In this document: positions 8,375 through 14,728 of the stretch, piece by piece
How the letters are laid out: each line of letters starts with the position of its first letter
How positions within the stretch are numbered: position 1 is the stretch's first letter
Virus record (IMG/VR): IMGVR_UViG_3300033153_001326
Coordinates: 1-52,683 of that record
Origin: a virus
Length of the DNA: 52,683 nucleotides
Direction: 5' to 3' (one strand)
Notes under the pieces: generated by a model
Seen by the model: the letters and a program-made list of their open reading frames with translations, nothing else
Databases searched by the model: none
What the model was told of the DNA's origin: nothing
Position numbers and translations under genes: made by a program

Positions 8375-8732
8375 ACGCAGATGGAAAGTAATGGCAGTAT
8401 TACCGATGGTTTGGTGCATAGTTGGATTAGCAATTAGCATCCCACTATATGAATATGGTTACGAAGCATGGATAGAAGCGTATGGTAGCGCATTGCTCTT
8501 GTTCGGTGGCTGGTTTCTCGGCACAATAACAGGCGTTATTATGTTTGTGGGTGCTATCGACGCTGAGGAGCGCGAGAATGCAGACTGGAAATTCCAAGAC
8601 GATGTTTTTACGATGTACGAAGATTGTCGAGTGCATAAAATATCTAAGGAAGATAGCATCAATAAAACAGCTATCTATTACGATTCATCGCCGTCAAGAA
8701 TACGAAACATTATAAAGGTTTATCAAACATGA
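8364..8732 (+). CDS. Two-span membrane protein, 122 aa
   Basis: ATG 8364 follows GAGGAAAACAAGA. There are two hydrophobic segments, about residues 9-27 (VMAVLPMVWCIVGLAISI) and 40-62 (ALLLFGGWFLGTITGVIMF), with a charged cytoplasmic C-terminal half. It follows the lipoprotein trio and may belong to the same envelope set. No family recognised. Confidence 0.65.
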   Translation: MKIKRRWKVMAVLPMVWCIVGLAISIPLYEYGYEAWIEAYGSALLLFGGWFLGTITGVIMFVGAIDAEERENADWKFQDDVFTMYEDCRVHKISKEDSINKTAIYYDSSPSRIRNIIKVYQT

Positions 8733-8977
8733 GTGATAACATATATGTTTTATCTGCATCTTACAACAGCGGAGATGGTGGTGGATCAATGTATCTTGGA
8801 GAATCATACATAACAGCGGCTGGTGATATAGCAGATACAATCGCAGACTTGTCAGATTGCTTGGTGTTTGATACTGAGAGCGATGCATGGGAATACAGAG
8901 AAACACGACCAAGTACGGGCTGGCAGATAACGCCACTACCAAGAAAACGAATATTTAAGCATAGGTTGAAAGGATAA
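8729..8977 (+). CDS. LKG-tail paralogue family protein, 82 aa
   Basis: The start overlaps the previous stop (ATGA). It begins IYVLSASYNSGDGG, contains LSDCLVFDTESDAWEY (compare LSDCLTFAKEAEA in the protein from 7135), and ends RIFKHRLKG. This supports common ancestry with its neighbours. Function unknown. Confidence 0.7.
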   Translation: MSDNIYVLSASYNSGDGGGSMYLGESYITAAGDIADTIADLSDCLVFDTESDAWEYRETRPSTGWQITPLPRKRIFKHRLKG

Positions 8978-9120
8978 TGGAAGTACTCACTAAAGACGAA
9001 ATCATTAAGGATCTTCGCGCAAGGATTGTTGACTTGGAGTTGAGGAACTATTGGAAAGAATGGCGTGAAGACATAACTCCTGAAGTATTTAAACATTATG
9101 GCTGGAGGGATTTTCGATGA
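8977..9120 (+). CDS. Very small protein, 47 aa
   Basis: Open frame exactly filling the gap between two genes. ATG 8977 shares a base with the previous stop and its own TGA overlaps the next start. The AAAGGA that encodes the preceding LKG tail lies directly upstream. The sequence is charged and helical (LTKDEIIKDLRARIVDLEL). Its tight packing supports it as a real gene. Function unknown. Confidence 0.55.
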   Translation: MEVLTKDEIIKDLRARIVDLELRNYWKEWREDITPEVFKHYGWRDFR

Positions 9121-9548
9121 AGGTAGGATTTGACATACATGGTGTAATTGACACGTTTCCAGCGTTCAGGATGATGATCGAAAAGTACATTGACGATCCC
9201 GAAGTGGAAGTTCATGTGATTACTGGCCTATCCCAAGAGTCGGCCGCAAAAGAGATAGGCCACTTGGTTGACTTAGATCGCATCGACGGTTACTTTTCAA
9301 TTGCAGATTACTTAGTACAACGGCCAGACGTTAACGTTAGCTGGATAGATGGTCTTCCGTGGTCTGGTGAGATTGCATGGAACGAGGCTAAAGCAACATA
9401 CTGTTACGAAAACCAAATTGATATACTCTTTGATGATAGTCCTATCTACTCAGACTCATTCAAAGACATTGACACGATTTATGTACAGATTCATAATGCA
9501 GATAGGAAGTCATACAAGACTCGACCAAACACAGGGTACACAAAATGA
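9117..9548 (+). CDS. HAD-like hydrolase, variant motif I, 143 aa
   Basis: It begins KVGFDIHGVIDTFPAF, a HAD superfamily motif I with the nucleophile position Asp6, but the usual second Asp (general acid) is His8. VHVITG fits motif II, a Lys in NEAKATYCYE fits motif III, and ILFDDSPIYSD fits the acidic motif IV. Related small HAD proteins in phages are annotated as phosphatases or 5'-nucleotidases. The His substitution makes the exact activity uncertain. Confidence 0.7.
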   Translation: MKVGFDIHGVIDTFPAFRMMIEKYIDDPEVEVHVITGLSQESAAKEIGHLVDLDRIDGYFSIADYLVQRPDVNVSWIDGLPWSGEIAWNEAKATYCYENQIDILFDDSPIYSDSFKDIDTIYVQIHNADRKSYKTRPNTGYTK

Positions 9549-9796
9549 TTACGAAAAAAGAACTGAAAACAAGATTGTTTCACATGGTAAGCATCTTTCT
9601 TATTAGCGGGTTGATTACAATGTGTGGATTCATTATTATACCAGAGTTAACTATTGCAGAAATAGATCAAAACACGCTGACAGTGTTTAAGTTTCTGATT
9701 ATCTCAGCGTTCGTTGTGCATATCATGGGCATGGTGTCAATGTGTGTCTTGCTAGTTGGCGACACAATGGAACGCATACAGAATATTGGTGAGTAA
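9545..9796 (+). CDS. Two-span membrane protein, 83 aa
   Basis: ATGA overlap with the HAD-like gene. Hydrophobic segments at about residues 13-34 (MVSIFLISGLITMCGFIII) and 49-72 (FLIISAFVVHIMGMVSMCVLL). Short and without known domains; function unknown. Confidence 0.65.
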   Translation: MITKKELKTRLFHMVSIFLISGLITMCGFIIIPELTIAEIDQNTLTVFKFLIISAFVVHIMGMVSMCVLLVGDTMERIQNIGE

Positions 9797-10044
9797 TGGC
9801 TACAACAAGAGAATTGGTTGAGGATGGTAAAATCTATGTGCTGCGTGAAAATCCACAACACGCTGGGTGTCACAGAGGACGGTACTACACTGGCAAGAAT
9901 CCTGCATCAAGCATCAAAGATGCAAAACTGTTTAAATTACAGAATGCAAAGAATGTGAGGAAGTTTGCACACACTGGCTGGTGTTATGATGTTGTAAGAG
10001 TGACAAACAAGCAGATGTTCGTAATGTTACTGAGTGGCGAATGA
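9796..10044 (+). CDS. LKG-tail paralogue family protein, 82 aa
   Basis: The start shares a base with the previous stop. It opens with the strand KIYVLRENP, has an Ala/Lys helix segment (DAKLFKLQNAKNVRKF) and ends with a strand plus QMFVMLLSGE. The ending is a divergent form of the family tail (LSGE instead of LKGE). It heads three family members in a row (9796, 10041, 10249). Confidence 0.65.
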   Translation: MATTRELVEDGKIYVLRENPQHAGCHRGRYYTGKNPASSIKDAKLFKLQNAKNVRKFAHTGWCYDVVRVTNKQMFVMLLSGE

Positions 10045-10256
10045 AATACGTAATAGAAAGAACTGATGGTTTCTGGAATAATGCTTATGTAAGTGAACCA
10101 ATGTGTGTACATGAATGTATAAGCAAAGCCATAGCATTTGATACGTTTGATGAAGCAGACGCATACTTCGAACGTCCATCCATGTCTACTTATAAGTATC
10201 GTATAGTAAACATAGATGATAAAGAGTTATTCGAAGCGAGATTGAAAGGTGAGTGA
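10041..10256 (+). CDS. LKG-tail paralogue family protein, 71 aa
   Basis: Clear family pattern: KYVIERTDGFWNN, then AIAFDTFDEADAYFERP, a strand YKYRIVNI, and tail ELFEARLKGE. The start and previous stop overlap by 4 bases. Closest by eye to the next gene at 10249. Confidence 0.7.
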   Translation: MKYVIERTDGFWNNAYVSEPMCVHECISKAIAFDTFDEADAYFERPSMSTYKYRIVNIDDKELFEARLKGE

Positions 10257-10551
10257 CAAATACGTAATTGCTTGGGGTGCATCACCAATGGAACAACCAT
10301 TGACGATAATCTATTTTAGAGAACTGTGGTTCAAAGGCCATGACTATGATACATATGGATCAAGCCCTGAGCCTACAGTGGTGAGAACTGGATTACTGAA
10401 CCAAGCAAGACTATTTGATACGATTGAAGAAGCTGATGCGTTTTTCCACAAAGTAAATGAACACGTTAAAGTTGAATCACCAGATGATATATCATTCGTG
10501 CTGCCAGTGTCAGAGAAAGACATATTCAGTGCGAAGTTAAAGGATGAGTAA
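10249..10551 (+). CDS. LKG-tail paralogue family protein, 100 aa
   Basis: Starts at GTG inside the LKG codons of the previous gene, so initiation is probably coupled. It carries DKYVIAWGAS, ARLFDTIEEADAFFHKV, a strand, and tail DIFSAKLKDE, aligning with the gene before it. It has about 30 additional residues in the middle relative to the 71-aa paralogue. Function unknown. Confidence 0.68.
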   Translation: MSDKYVIAWGASPMEQPLTIIYFRELWFKGHDYDTYGSSPEPTVVRTGLLNQARLFDTIEEADAFFHKVNEHVKVESPDDISFVLPVSEKDIFSAKLKDE

Positions 10552-10691
10552 TGCTTGCATTTGTAATATACATATTGATTGCAATTGCTGTGGTCATAGC
10601 AGCAATGGCAATATGGATTAAAGCATCAATATGGATAATGGGTTTAGGAATTGACGATGATGGCCGAATAGCTTGGCCTTGGAGAGAATAA
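10551..10691 (+). CDS. Single-span membrane peptide, 46 aa
   Basis: Open frame filling the gap between two genes with one-base TAATG overlaps at both ends. AAGGATGAG lies just upstream. Residues 2-24 are strongly hydrophobic (AFVIYILIAIAVVIAAMA), followed by a short polar tail. Function unknown. Confidence 0.55.
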   Translation: MLAFVIYILIAIAVVIAAMAIWIKASIWIMGLGIDDDGRIAWPWRE

Positions 10692-11005
10692 TGGGTAACA
10701 AGATTAAAACATATATCGCAAACCACATTGTATCGTGGATAATCGAAATAGTTGCGATTAGCATTGTTGGTGTGATAACTGTATCTGAGATACGAAAGAC
10801 CAACGAACAAACAAGAGAAATGCTTACGTCTATCTCGGCATTTGCAGCAGATCGACAAGAAGCTGTTGGTGATGCAATTGATTCGATTGCTGGTGAAGCA
10901 CAGAACATAGAGATTGGGGGCAAGGTTGACATTAACACACTCGGCTCAAAGGCAAAAGAGATGTGGGACAATCGTAAGCAGGAAGAGGACGAAGAGGAAG
11001 ACTAA
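10691..11005 (+). CDS. Membrane-anchored protein with acidic tail, 104 aa
   Basis: One span near the N-terminus, about residues 12-31 (HIVSWIIEIVAISIVGVITV), a helical middle (KTNEQTREMLTSISAFAA) and an acidic C-terminal tail rich in Glu and Asp. A bitopic membrane protein of unknown function; the start is a TAATG overlap. Confidence 0.63.
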   Translation: MGNKIKTYIANHIVSWIIEIVAISIVGVITVSEIRKTNEQTREMLTSISAFAADRQEAVGDAIDSIAGEAQNIEIGGKVDINTLGSKAKEMWDNRKQEEDEEED

Positions 11006-11106
11006 TGAAATTTCCATTATATTTTTTCGGTATCGTATTTGTTATTGCTGGTAATCCACTCGCTGGATTGTTTCTAATGTTTTTGGGATTCTTGGCAGCA
11101 GAATGA
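11005..11106 (+). CDS. Very small membrane peptide, 33 aa
   Basis: Open frame between two genes, overlapping both by one to four bases. Almost entirely hydrophobic (YFFGIVFVIAGNPLAGLFLM), so probably a single-span peptide. Support rests on the tight packing only. Confidence 0.5.
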   Translation: MKFPLYFFGIVFVIAGNPLAGLFLMFLGFLAAE

Positions 11107-11342
11107 TTGAGAAAGTACTACTATCTATATCATGGTATGTCATAGGATTGCTCTCTATGCTAGTGATACAGTGTTGGATTGATAAACACAACGTTGATGA
11201 TAGAAAAGTGTTCCCACTTCATAAGCCAAGTCCTGAACTTGGCGCGCAAGAAGTTTGGGTGCTAGGATTGTGCGGACCATTCGTACTTGCTGCTGTCGTA
11301 TATTTCGTAGTTATTATTTGGTGGTTACAGAGACAAGAGTGA
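11103..11342 (+). CDS. Two-span membrane protein, 79 aa
   Basis: Hydrophobic segments at residues 5-25 (VLLSISWYVIGLLSMLVI) and 50-74 (VWVLGLCGPFVLAAVVYF). ATGA overlap with the preceding peptide. No known family. Confidence 0.63.
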   Translation: MIEKVLLSISWYVIGLLSMLVIQCWIDKHNVDDRKVFPLHKPSPELGAQEVWVLGLCGPFVLAAVVYFVVIIWWLQRQE

Positions 11343-11572
11343 TGAAAAGACTTGACGTAGGTAAAGCATCGTTTCGTAAGCGTAGAGGCAAATGGGTAGA
11401 AGTGCCAGAAGAATGGGTTGGCGTGTGTGCTAGTCCACAGACAATACGTAAGCGTCAAAGCAAAACGACACGTAAGAATAAGAACGATGATATTAAGAAC
11501 AATCGTCGTGATTTTGGTAATGGTACGTACTTAAAGTACAAGAGGGGCGCGGATGTCTTCGGAGAAACGTAA
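11342..11572 (+). CDS. Small highly basic protein, 76 aa
   Basis: Very rich in Lys and Arg (FRKRRGKWVEVPEEW, TIRKRQSKTTRKNKND), which suggests nucleic-acid binding, but no motif is recognised. The ATG shares two bases with the previous stop. The gene overlaps the next by 20 bases. Confidence 0.6.
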   Translation: MKRLDVGKASFRKRRGKWVEVPEEWVGVCASPQTIRKRQSKTTRKNKNDDIKNNRRDFGNGTYLKYKRGADVFGET

Positions 11573-11822
11573 ATTTAAATACAAGCTATCTGGTTTCGAA
11601 CAGATGTGGACTGAGATTGAGCGTCTTGAGGAGCGAGAAGAATTACTTATTCGCACACTACAAACATTGGCGCAAGATGATTTACCTCTGCCTCGCTCAG
11701 AATACATACAAGCTGCACTGACTAACTTGCAGAAGATTCCAGGCAAGTCGGCTGGATACAAAATGATCGAGAACATGGGAATAGATTTTTACGAGAAGGC
11801 AAAGTGCCAGTTTAGCGATTGA
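11553..11822 (+). CDS. Small helical protein, 89 aa
   Basis: Soluble and charged, with a coiled-coil-like stretch (MWTEIERLEEREELLIRTL). It overlaps the preceding gene and is the last before a new sigma70 promoter. No family recognised. Confidence 0.62.
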   Translation: MSSEKRKFKYKLSGFEQMWTEIERLEEREELLIRTLQTLAQDDLPLPRSEYIQAALTNLQKIPGKSAGYKMIENMGIDFYEKAKCQFSD

Positions 11823-11836
11823 AAACAGGAAATAGC

Positions 11837-11865
11837 TTGCAATTGTTGCGAAATAGTGTTATAAT
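11837..11865 (+). promoter_or_regulatory. Sigma70 promoter TTGCAA-17-TATAAT
   Basis: -35 TTGCAA (one mismatch) at 11837-11842, a 17-base spacer and perfect -10 TATAAT at 11860-11865. It lies in the 67-base gap before the gene at 11890 and restarts early transcription. Confidence 0.8.
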
Positions 11866-11889
11866 TTAACTTTAAAGAAGGGTACAGTA

Positions 11890-12150
11890 ATGTCCAAAAC
11901 TAGAATGACCAAGAAAGAAATCTCTGTCGCGTTTGCAGCATTAGAAGATTTAGCAGGCGAGAAGAATCGTGAACTCAAGAAGCGGAAAGAAGAACTTCGT
12001 TTCATTCCAATGAAGCAAGTTCGTAAGGACAGGCTTCAAGAGTTTGGTCTTTACGACTACAAGACTAAGCGTTATACGCTTGGTAGTATCCACTCAGGCA
12101 AGGCTGTAAAGATTCTTGCTGAAATGAGGTCAATGCTCAATAAGGTGTAA
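11890..12150 (+). CDS. Small basic protein, 86 aa
   Basis: First gene after its own sigma70 promoter, with AAGAAGGG as ribosome binding site. Basic and helical (LAGEKNRELKKRKEELRF). It ends with SGKAVKILAEMRSML. Possibly nucleic-acid or polymerase binding, but that is only inference from charge and early expression. Confidence 0.65.
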   Translation: MSKTRMTKKEISVAFAALEDLAGEKNRELKKRKEELRFIPMKQVRKDRLQEFGLYDYKTKRYTLGSIHSGKAVKILAEMRSMLNKV

Positions 12151-12152
12151 TC

Positions 12153-12419
12153 ATGTCTGACGAGACTGAAAAAGACCCGAATGATCCAGTAAGAATTTCT
12201 ATATTCGTCAAAGACGGCGATGATAATGAAGATTGGGTGTACGACAAATTACGTACACTCGATGATTATGACCCTGGGTTCTACTATCGTGAAATGCCTA
12301 CTAGAACTGGCACAATATTCATAATTGATACTAAGGCCAGAAACATGGAACACCAAGACTTCAAGAAGTTTTTGTTCCAAGCACGTATCAAGTTTGCTGA
12401 GAATGTTAAGATAAGATGA
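12153..12419 (+). CDS. Paralogue trio member 1, 88 aa
   Basis: First of three adjacent genes with the same ending: here QDFKKFLFQARIKFAENVKI; next, IEKFLFKVKLKFPNFK; third, DLKKVFFKLLLKYPDMK. The middle also shares an acidic, Trp-containing helix (DNEDWVYDKL). A tandem gene family of unknown function. Confidence 0.65.
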   Translation: MSDETEKDPNDPVRISIFVKDGDDNEDWVYDKLRTLDDYDPGFYYREMPTRTGTIFIIDTKARNMEHQDFKKFLFQARIKFAENVKIR

Positions 12420-12748
12420 GTAGAATAATAGCACAGAAAAAGTATTACAAGCTTGCATTCTCTGTTGATATAGAGACAGCAGAAGATGTAACTTGGATCA
12501 GGGAGCAAATGGAAAAGTTAGAAGCTGAACCACTCATCATGCGATGCTTCCAGAATGTTCGTGTCTATGATGCGTTCAGTAACAATCCAAAAATTAGTCA
12601 AACTGATTGGACAAGCGACGTTAATGCGTTTGCAATATATTATCGTGAAGAACATAACATCACCATAGAAAAATTCTTATTCAAAGTGAAACTAAAGTTT
12701 CCAAACTTCAAACACGAATTCACACAGACAGTCAAAGAGTACAACTAA
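12416..12748 (+). CDS. Paralogue trio member 2, 110 aa
   Basis: Shares the helix pattern ETAEDVTWIREQMEKL and the tail IEKFLFKVKLKFPNFK with its two neighbours. ATGA overlap upstream, and TAATG overlap with member 3. Function unknown. Confidence 0.65.
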   Translation: MSRIIAQKKYYKLAFSVDIETAEDVTWIREQMEKLEAEPLIMRCFQNVRVYDAFSNNPKISQTDWTSDVNAFAIYYREEHNITIEKFLFKVKLKFPNFKHEFTQTVKEYN

Positions 12749-13038
12749 TGAGTTGGTCATGTGATACCACAACGAATTCTAGTGCTACTACGTTTATGAG
12801 CATAAAAACAACCTCCATAACTATTGCAGAGATTGATGCAGCAGATGAAAAATTCATATGGAATGCATTTGATGCTGCTGACTTGAAAGCAACAATGATT
12901 CTTAAACAGAATTGGGGTAAAGTCTTGCCAGATGCAATATTCACATTCACTTACGTTTATGAACAGCAATTGAAAGACCTCAAGAAAGTTTTCTTCAAGC
13001 TACTGTTAAAGTATCCTGATATGAAATATTCGTATTAG
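12748..13038 (+). CDS. Paralogue trio member 3, 96 aa
   Basis: Contains IAEIDAADEKFIWNAFDAAD and ends DLKKVFFKLLLKYPDMKYSY, matching the trio pattern. The stop overlaps by 4 bases the end of the convergent gp5-like gene; no terminator hairpin was seen between them, so early and late transcripts may overlap here. Confidence 0.65.
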   Translation: MSWSCDTTTNSSATTFMSIKTTSITIAEIDAADEKFIWNAFDAADLKATMILKQNWGKVLPDAIFTFTYVYEQQLKDLKKVFFKLLLKYPDMKYSY

Positions 13039-14723
13039 ATTCCTGGTATACTTCCGCCAATACTACCAATAGTAGCTGGACTGCCGACTGCGTGTTCAGG
13101 ACACGGCTCAAACGTTAAGAATCTTCCAACCATTGTTAATACTGGCTGTTGAATGCGATCAGTGTTGAGCGGTGGAACAAACAATGCCAAGTTGTTTATT
13201 TTTGGTAATGGCACAGTAGGTATTCCAGGTATTGCTGGTGTAGCAACGGCTGCTATCGGCCCACACACAGGGCCAGTAGTACCGCCTGCGCCTACGAATG
13301 GTAGTGTGCTGCCTGCTGATGATCCTGATGCAATCTTATGTGTGTGCGCTTGCAATCCTTCTAACGACATTGTTGTTGATTTTACATCGGCCCCGAACAC
13401 AATACCCGCTGCCTTGATATTGCCCAGCGTTCCGATGCCTGCAGATGCAATACCTATATTAGTGGCACATACTCCGAATTCAGCGGGGGTTGACATTGTA
13501 ATACCAGCAGCAGCACCCAATTCAAGTGAGCCTGTTGTTGTCATTGTCTGCCCACCACCAATGAGTAAGCTATCGTCGCCCACAATATTTGTGTTACGAT
13601 TGCCCGTGACTGTAGTTTCCATATCACCGATTAATACAGTAGTTGTTATGCTGCCTTGCATAGAGGTTAGTGTCATGTTATTTGCTGCTTCAATAATTAC
13701 TGCGCCACCATCACCCACCAATGGAGGACCAACTTGTCCACCAGCAATTGGTGCTGCGCCTTCTGCAGGAATTGGAATCTTATCTGCTGCTGCTTTAATT
13801 GTTATGTTATGTCCAGCTTCCATTACAATGTCATTGTCTGCACGTAAGTTAATATCTTCTTGTGAACGAACACTCACGCTCTTAGCACCAAAGATGTCGA
13901 AGTTGCCTTCTGCATCCATTTGCATCCAGCTTGTTCCTGCTGCGTTGATTGCATAGACAAGTCCATTCGTTTCATCAATGAGCATCTGTGCTCCGCTTCT
14001 GGTGCGTAAACGTATGTGTTCACTGCCGCGAGCATCATCCATGTAGAATTGTGAGCCGCCAAGTCGCTTGCCTGGAACATCTGAATTCTCAGGGCCAGGA
14101 GTTAACATACCATATACTTGAGATGGTGCTTCGCGTCTTGCTCCACTCCTAGATGGGCCGCGCACTGTGTCTTTGATTAAGCCTTGTGCATTGATTCCTT
14201 CTGCCGCTTCTACTAATGCAGGTCGAGTAATATCTTCTGTTACTGTTTGCTTGGTACGTTTGTTATACTCAGCAACAGGTACATCCACTGTAGGAAACTG
14301 AATGCTCTTATCTGATGGCATTCCAGGAACCATTTTGTTCATAAATTGTTGGAACAGACAACCCATCATCACGCCGCGCGATGGATCACCACTCGCAAAC
14401 ATAATTATAACTTGATTATCTAGATCAGGTGGCACAGCCCAAAAACCATAACTGGTTTGTGTTGCTTCTGCTGTTTGGTCATTGTTACCCACAAGCTTTG
14501 GACTTGTTGCACCAGCAAATGGTGACGCATACGATACATTGAACCATGACTTCTCATCACTCTCTAATGATCCGAAGTCTGGAATCCAAACCTTTAGTCT
14601 TCCCATGCGTTGTACATCTCTGTTGTCTTTTACAAACCCAACGTACATTCCCTCGTATTTAACTGTGCGGCCACTCGGGGTATAATTTTTATCTGGGCCT
14701 ATTGTGCGTGTAACTTTAGCCAT
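13035..14723 (-). CDS. 5: Baseplate central spike gp5-like (no lysozyme domain), 562 aa
   Basis: gp5/VgrG/gpV-type spikes form the membrane-piercing needle. Residues 22-160 look like the OB-fold domain (YEGMYVGFVKDNRDVQRMGR and GRLKVWIPDFG; FWAVPPDLDNQVIIMFASGD). From about 225 on there are short repeated strands typical of the triple beta-helix (NINLRAD-type, DNDIVMEAGHNITIKA, NNMTLTSMQGSITT, NRNTNIVGDD). The T4 gp5 lysozyme domain between OB-fold and helix is absent. The Gly/Pro-rich C-terminus may be a tip. It ends the minus-strand operon that starts at 18466. Confidence 0.85.
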   Translation of the reverse strand: MAKVTRTIGPDKNYTPSGRTVKYEGMYVGFVKDNRDVQRMGRLKVWIPDFGSLESDEKSWFNVSYASPFAGATSPKLVGNNDQTAEATQTSYGFWAVPPDLDNQVIIMFASGDPSRGVMMGCLFQQFMNKMVPGMPSDKSIQFPTVDVPVAEYNKRTKQTVTEDITRPALVEAAEGINAQGLIKDTVRGPSRSGARREAPSQVYGMLTPGPENSDVPGKRLGGSQFYMDDARGSEHIRLRTRSGAQMLIDETNGLVYAINAAGTSWMQMDAEGNFDIFGAKSVSVRSQEDINLRADNDIVMEAGHNITIKAAADKIPIPAEGAAPIAGGQVGPPLVGDGGAVIIEAANNMTLTSMQGSITTTVLIGDMETTVTGNRNTNIVGDDSLLIGGGQTMTTTGSLELGAAAGITMSTPAEFGVCATNIGIASAGIGTLGNIKAAGIVFGADVKSTTMSLEGLQAHTHKIASGSSAGSTLPFVGAGGTTGPVCGPIAAVATPAIPGIPTVPLPKINNLALFVPPLNTDRIQQPVLTMVGRFLTFEPCPEHAVGSPATIGSIGGSIPGI

Positions 14724-14728
14724 GTGTG

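Noticed and set aside
13153-13956. Long plus-strand open frame (267 aa) opposite the gp5-like gene
   Set aside because: It is the antisense shadow of a confidently recognised baseplate gene, with low-complexity Pro/Ala/Val composition and no ribosome binding site.
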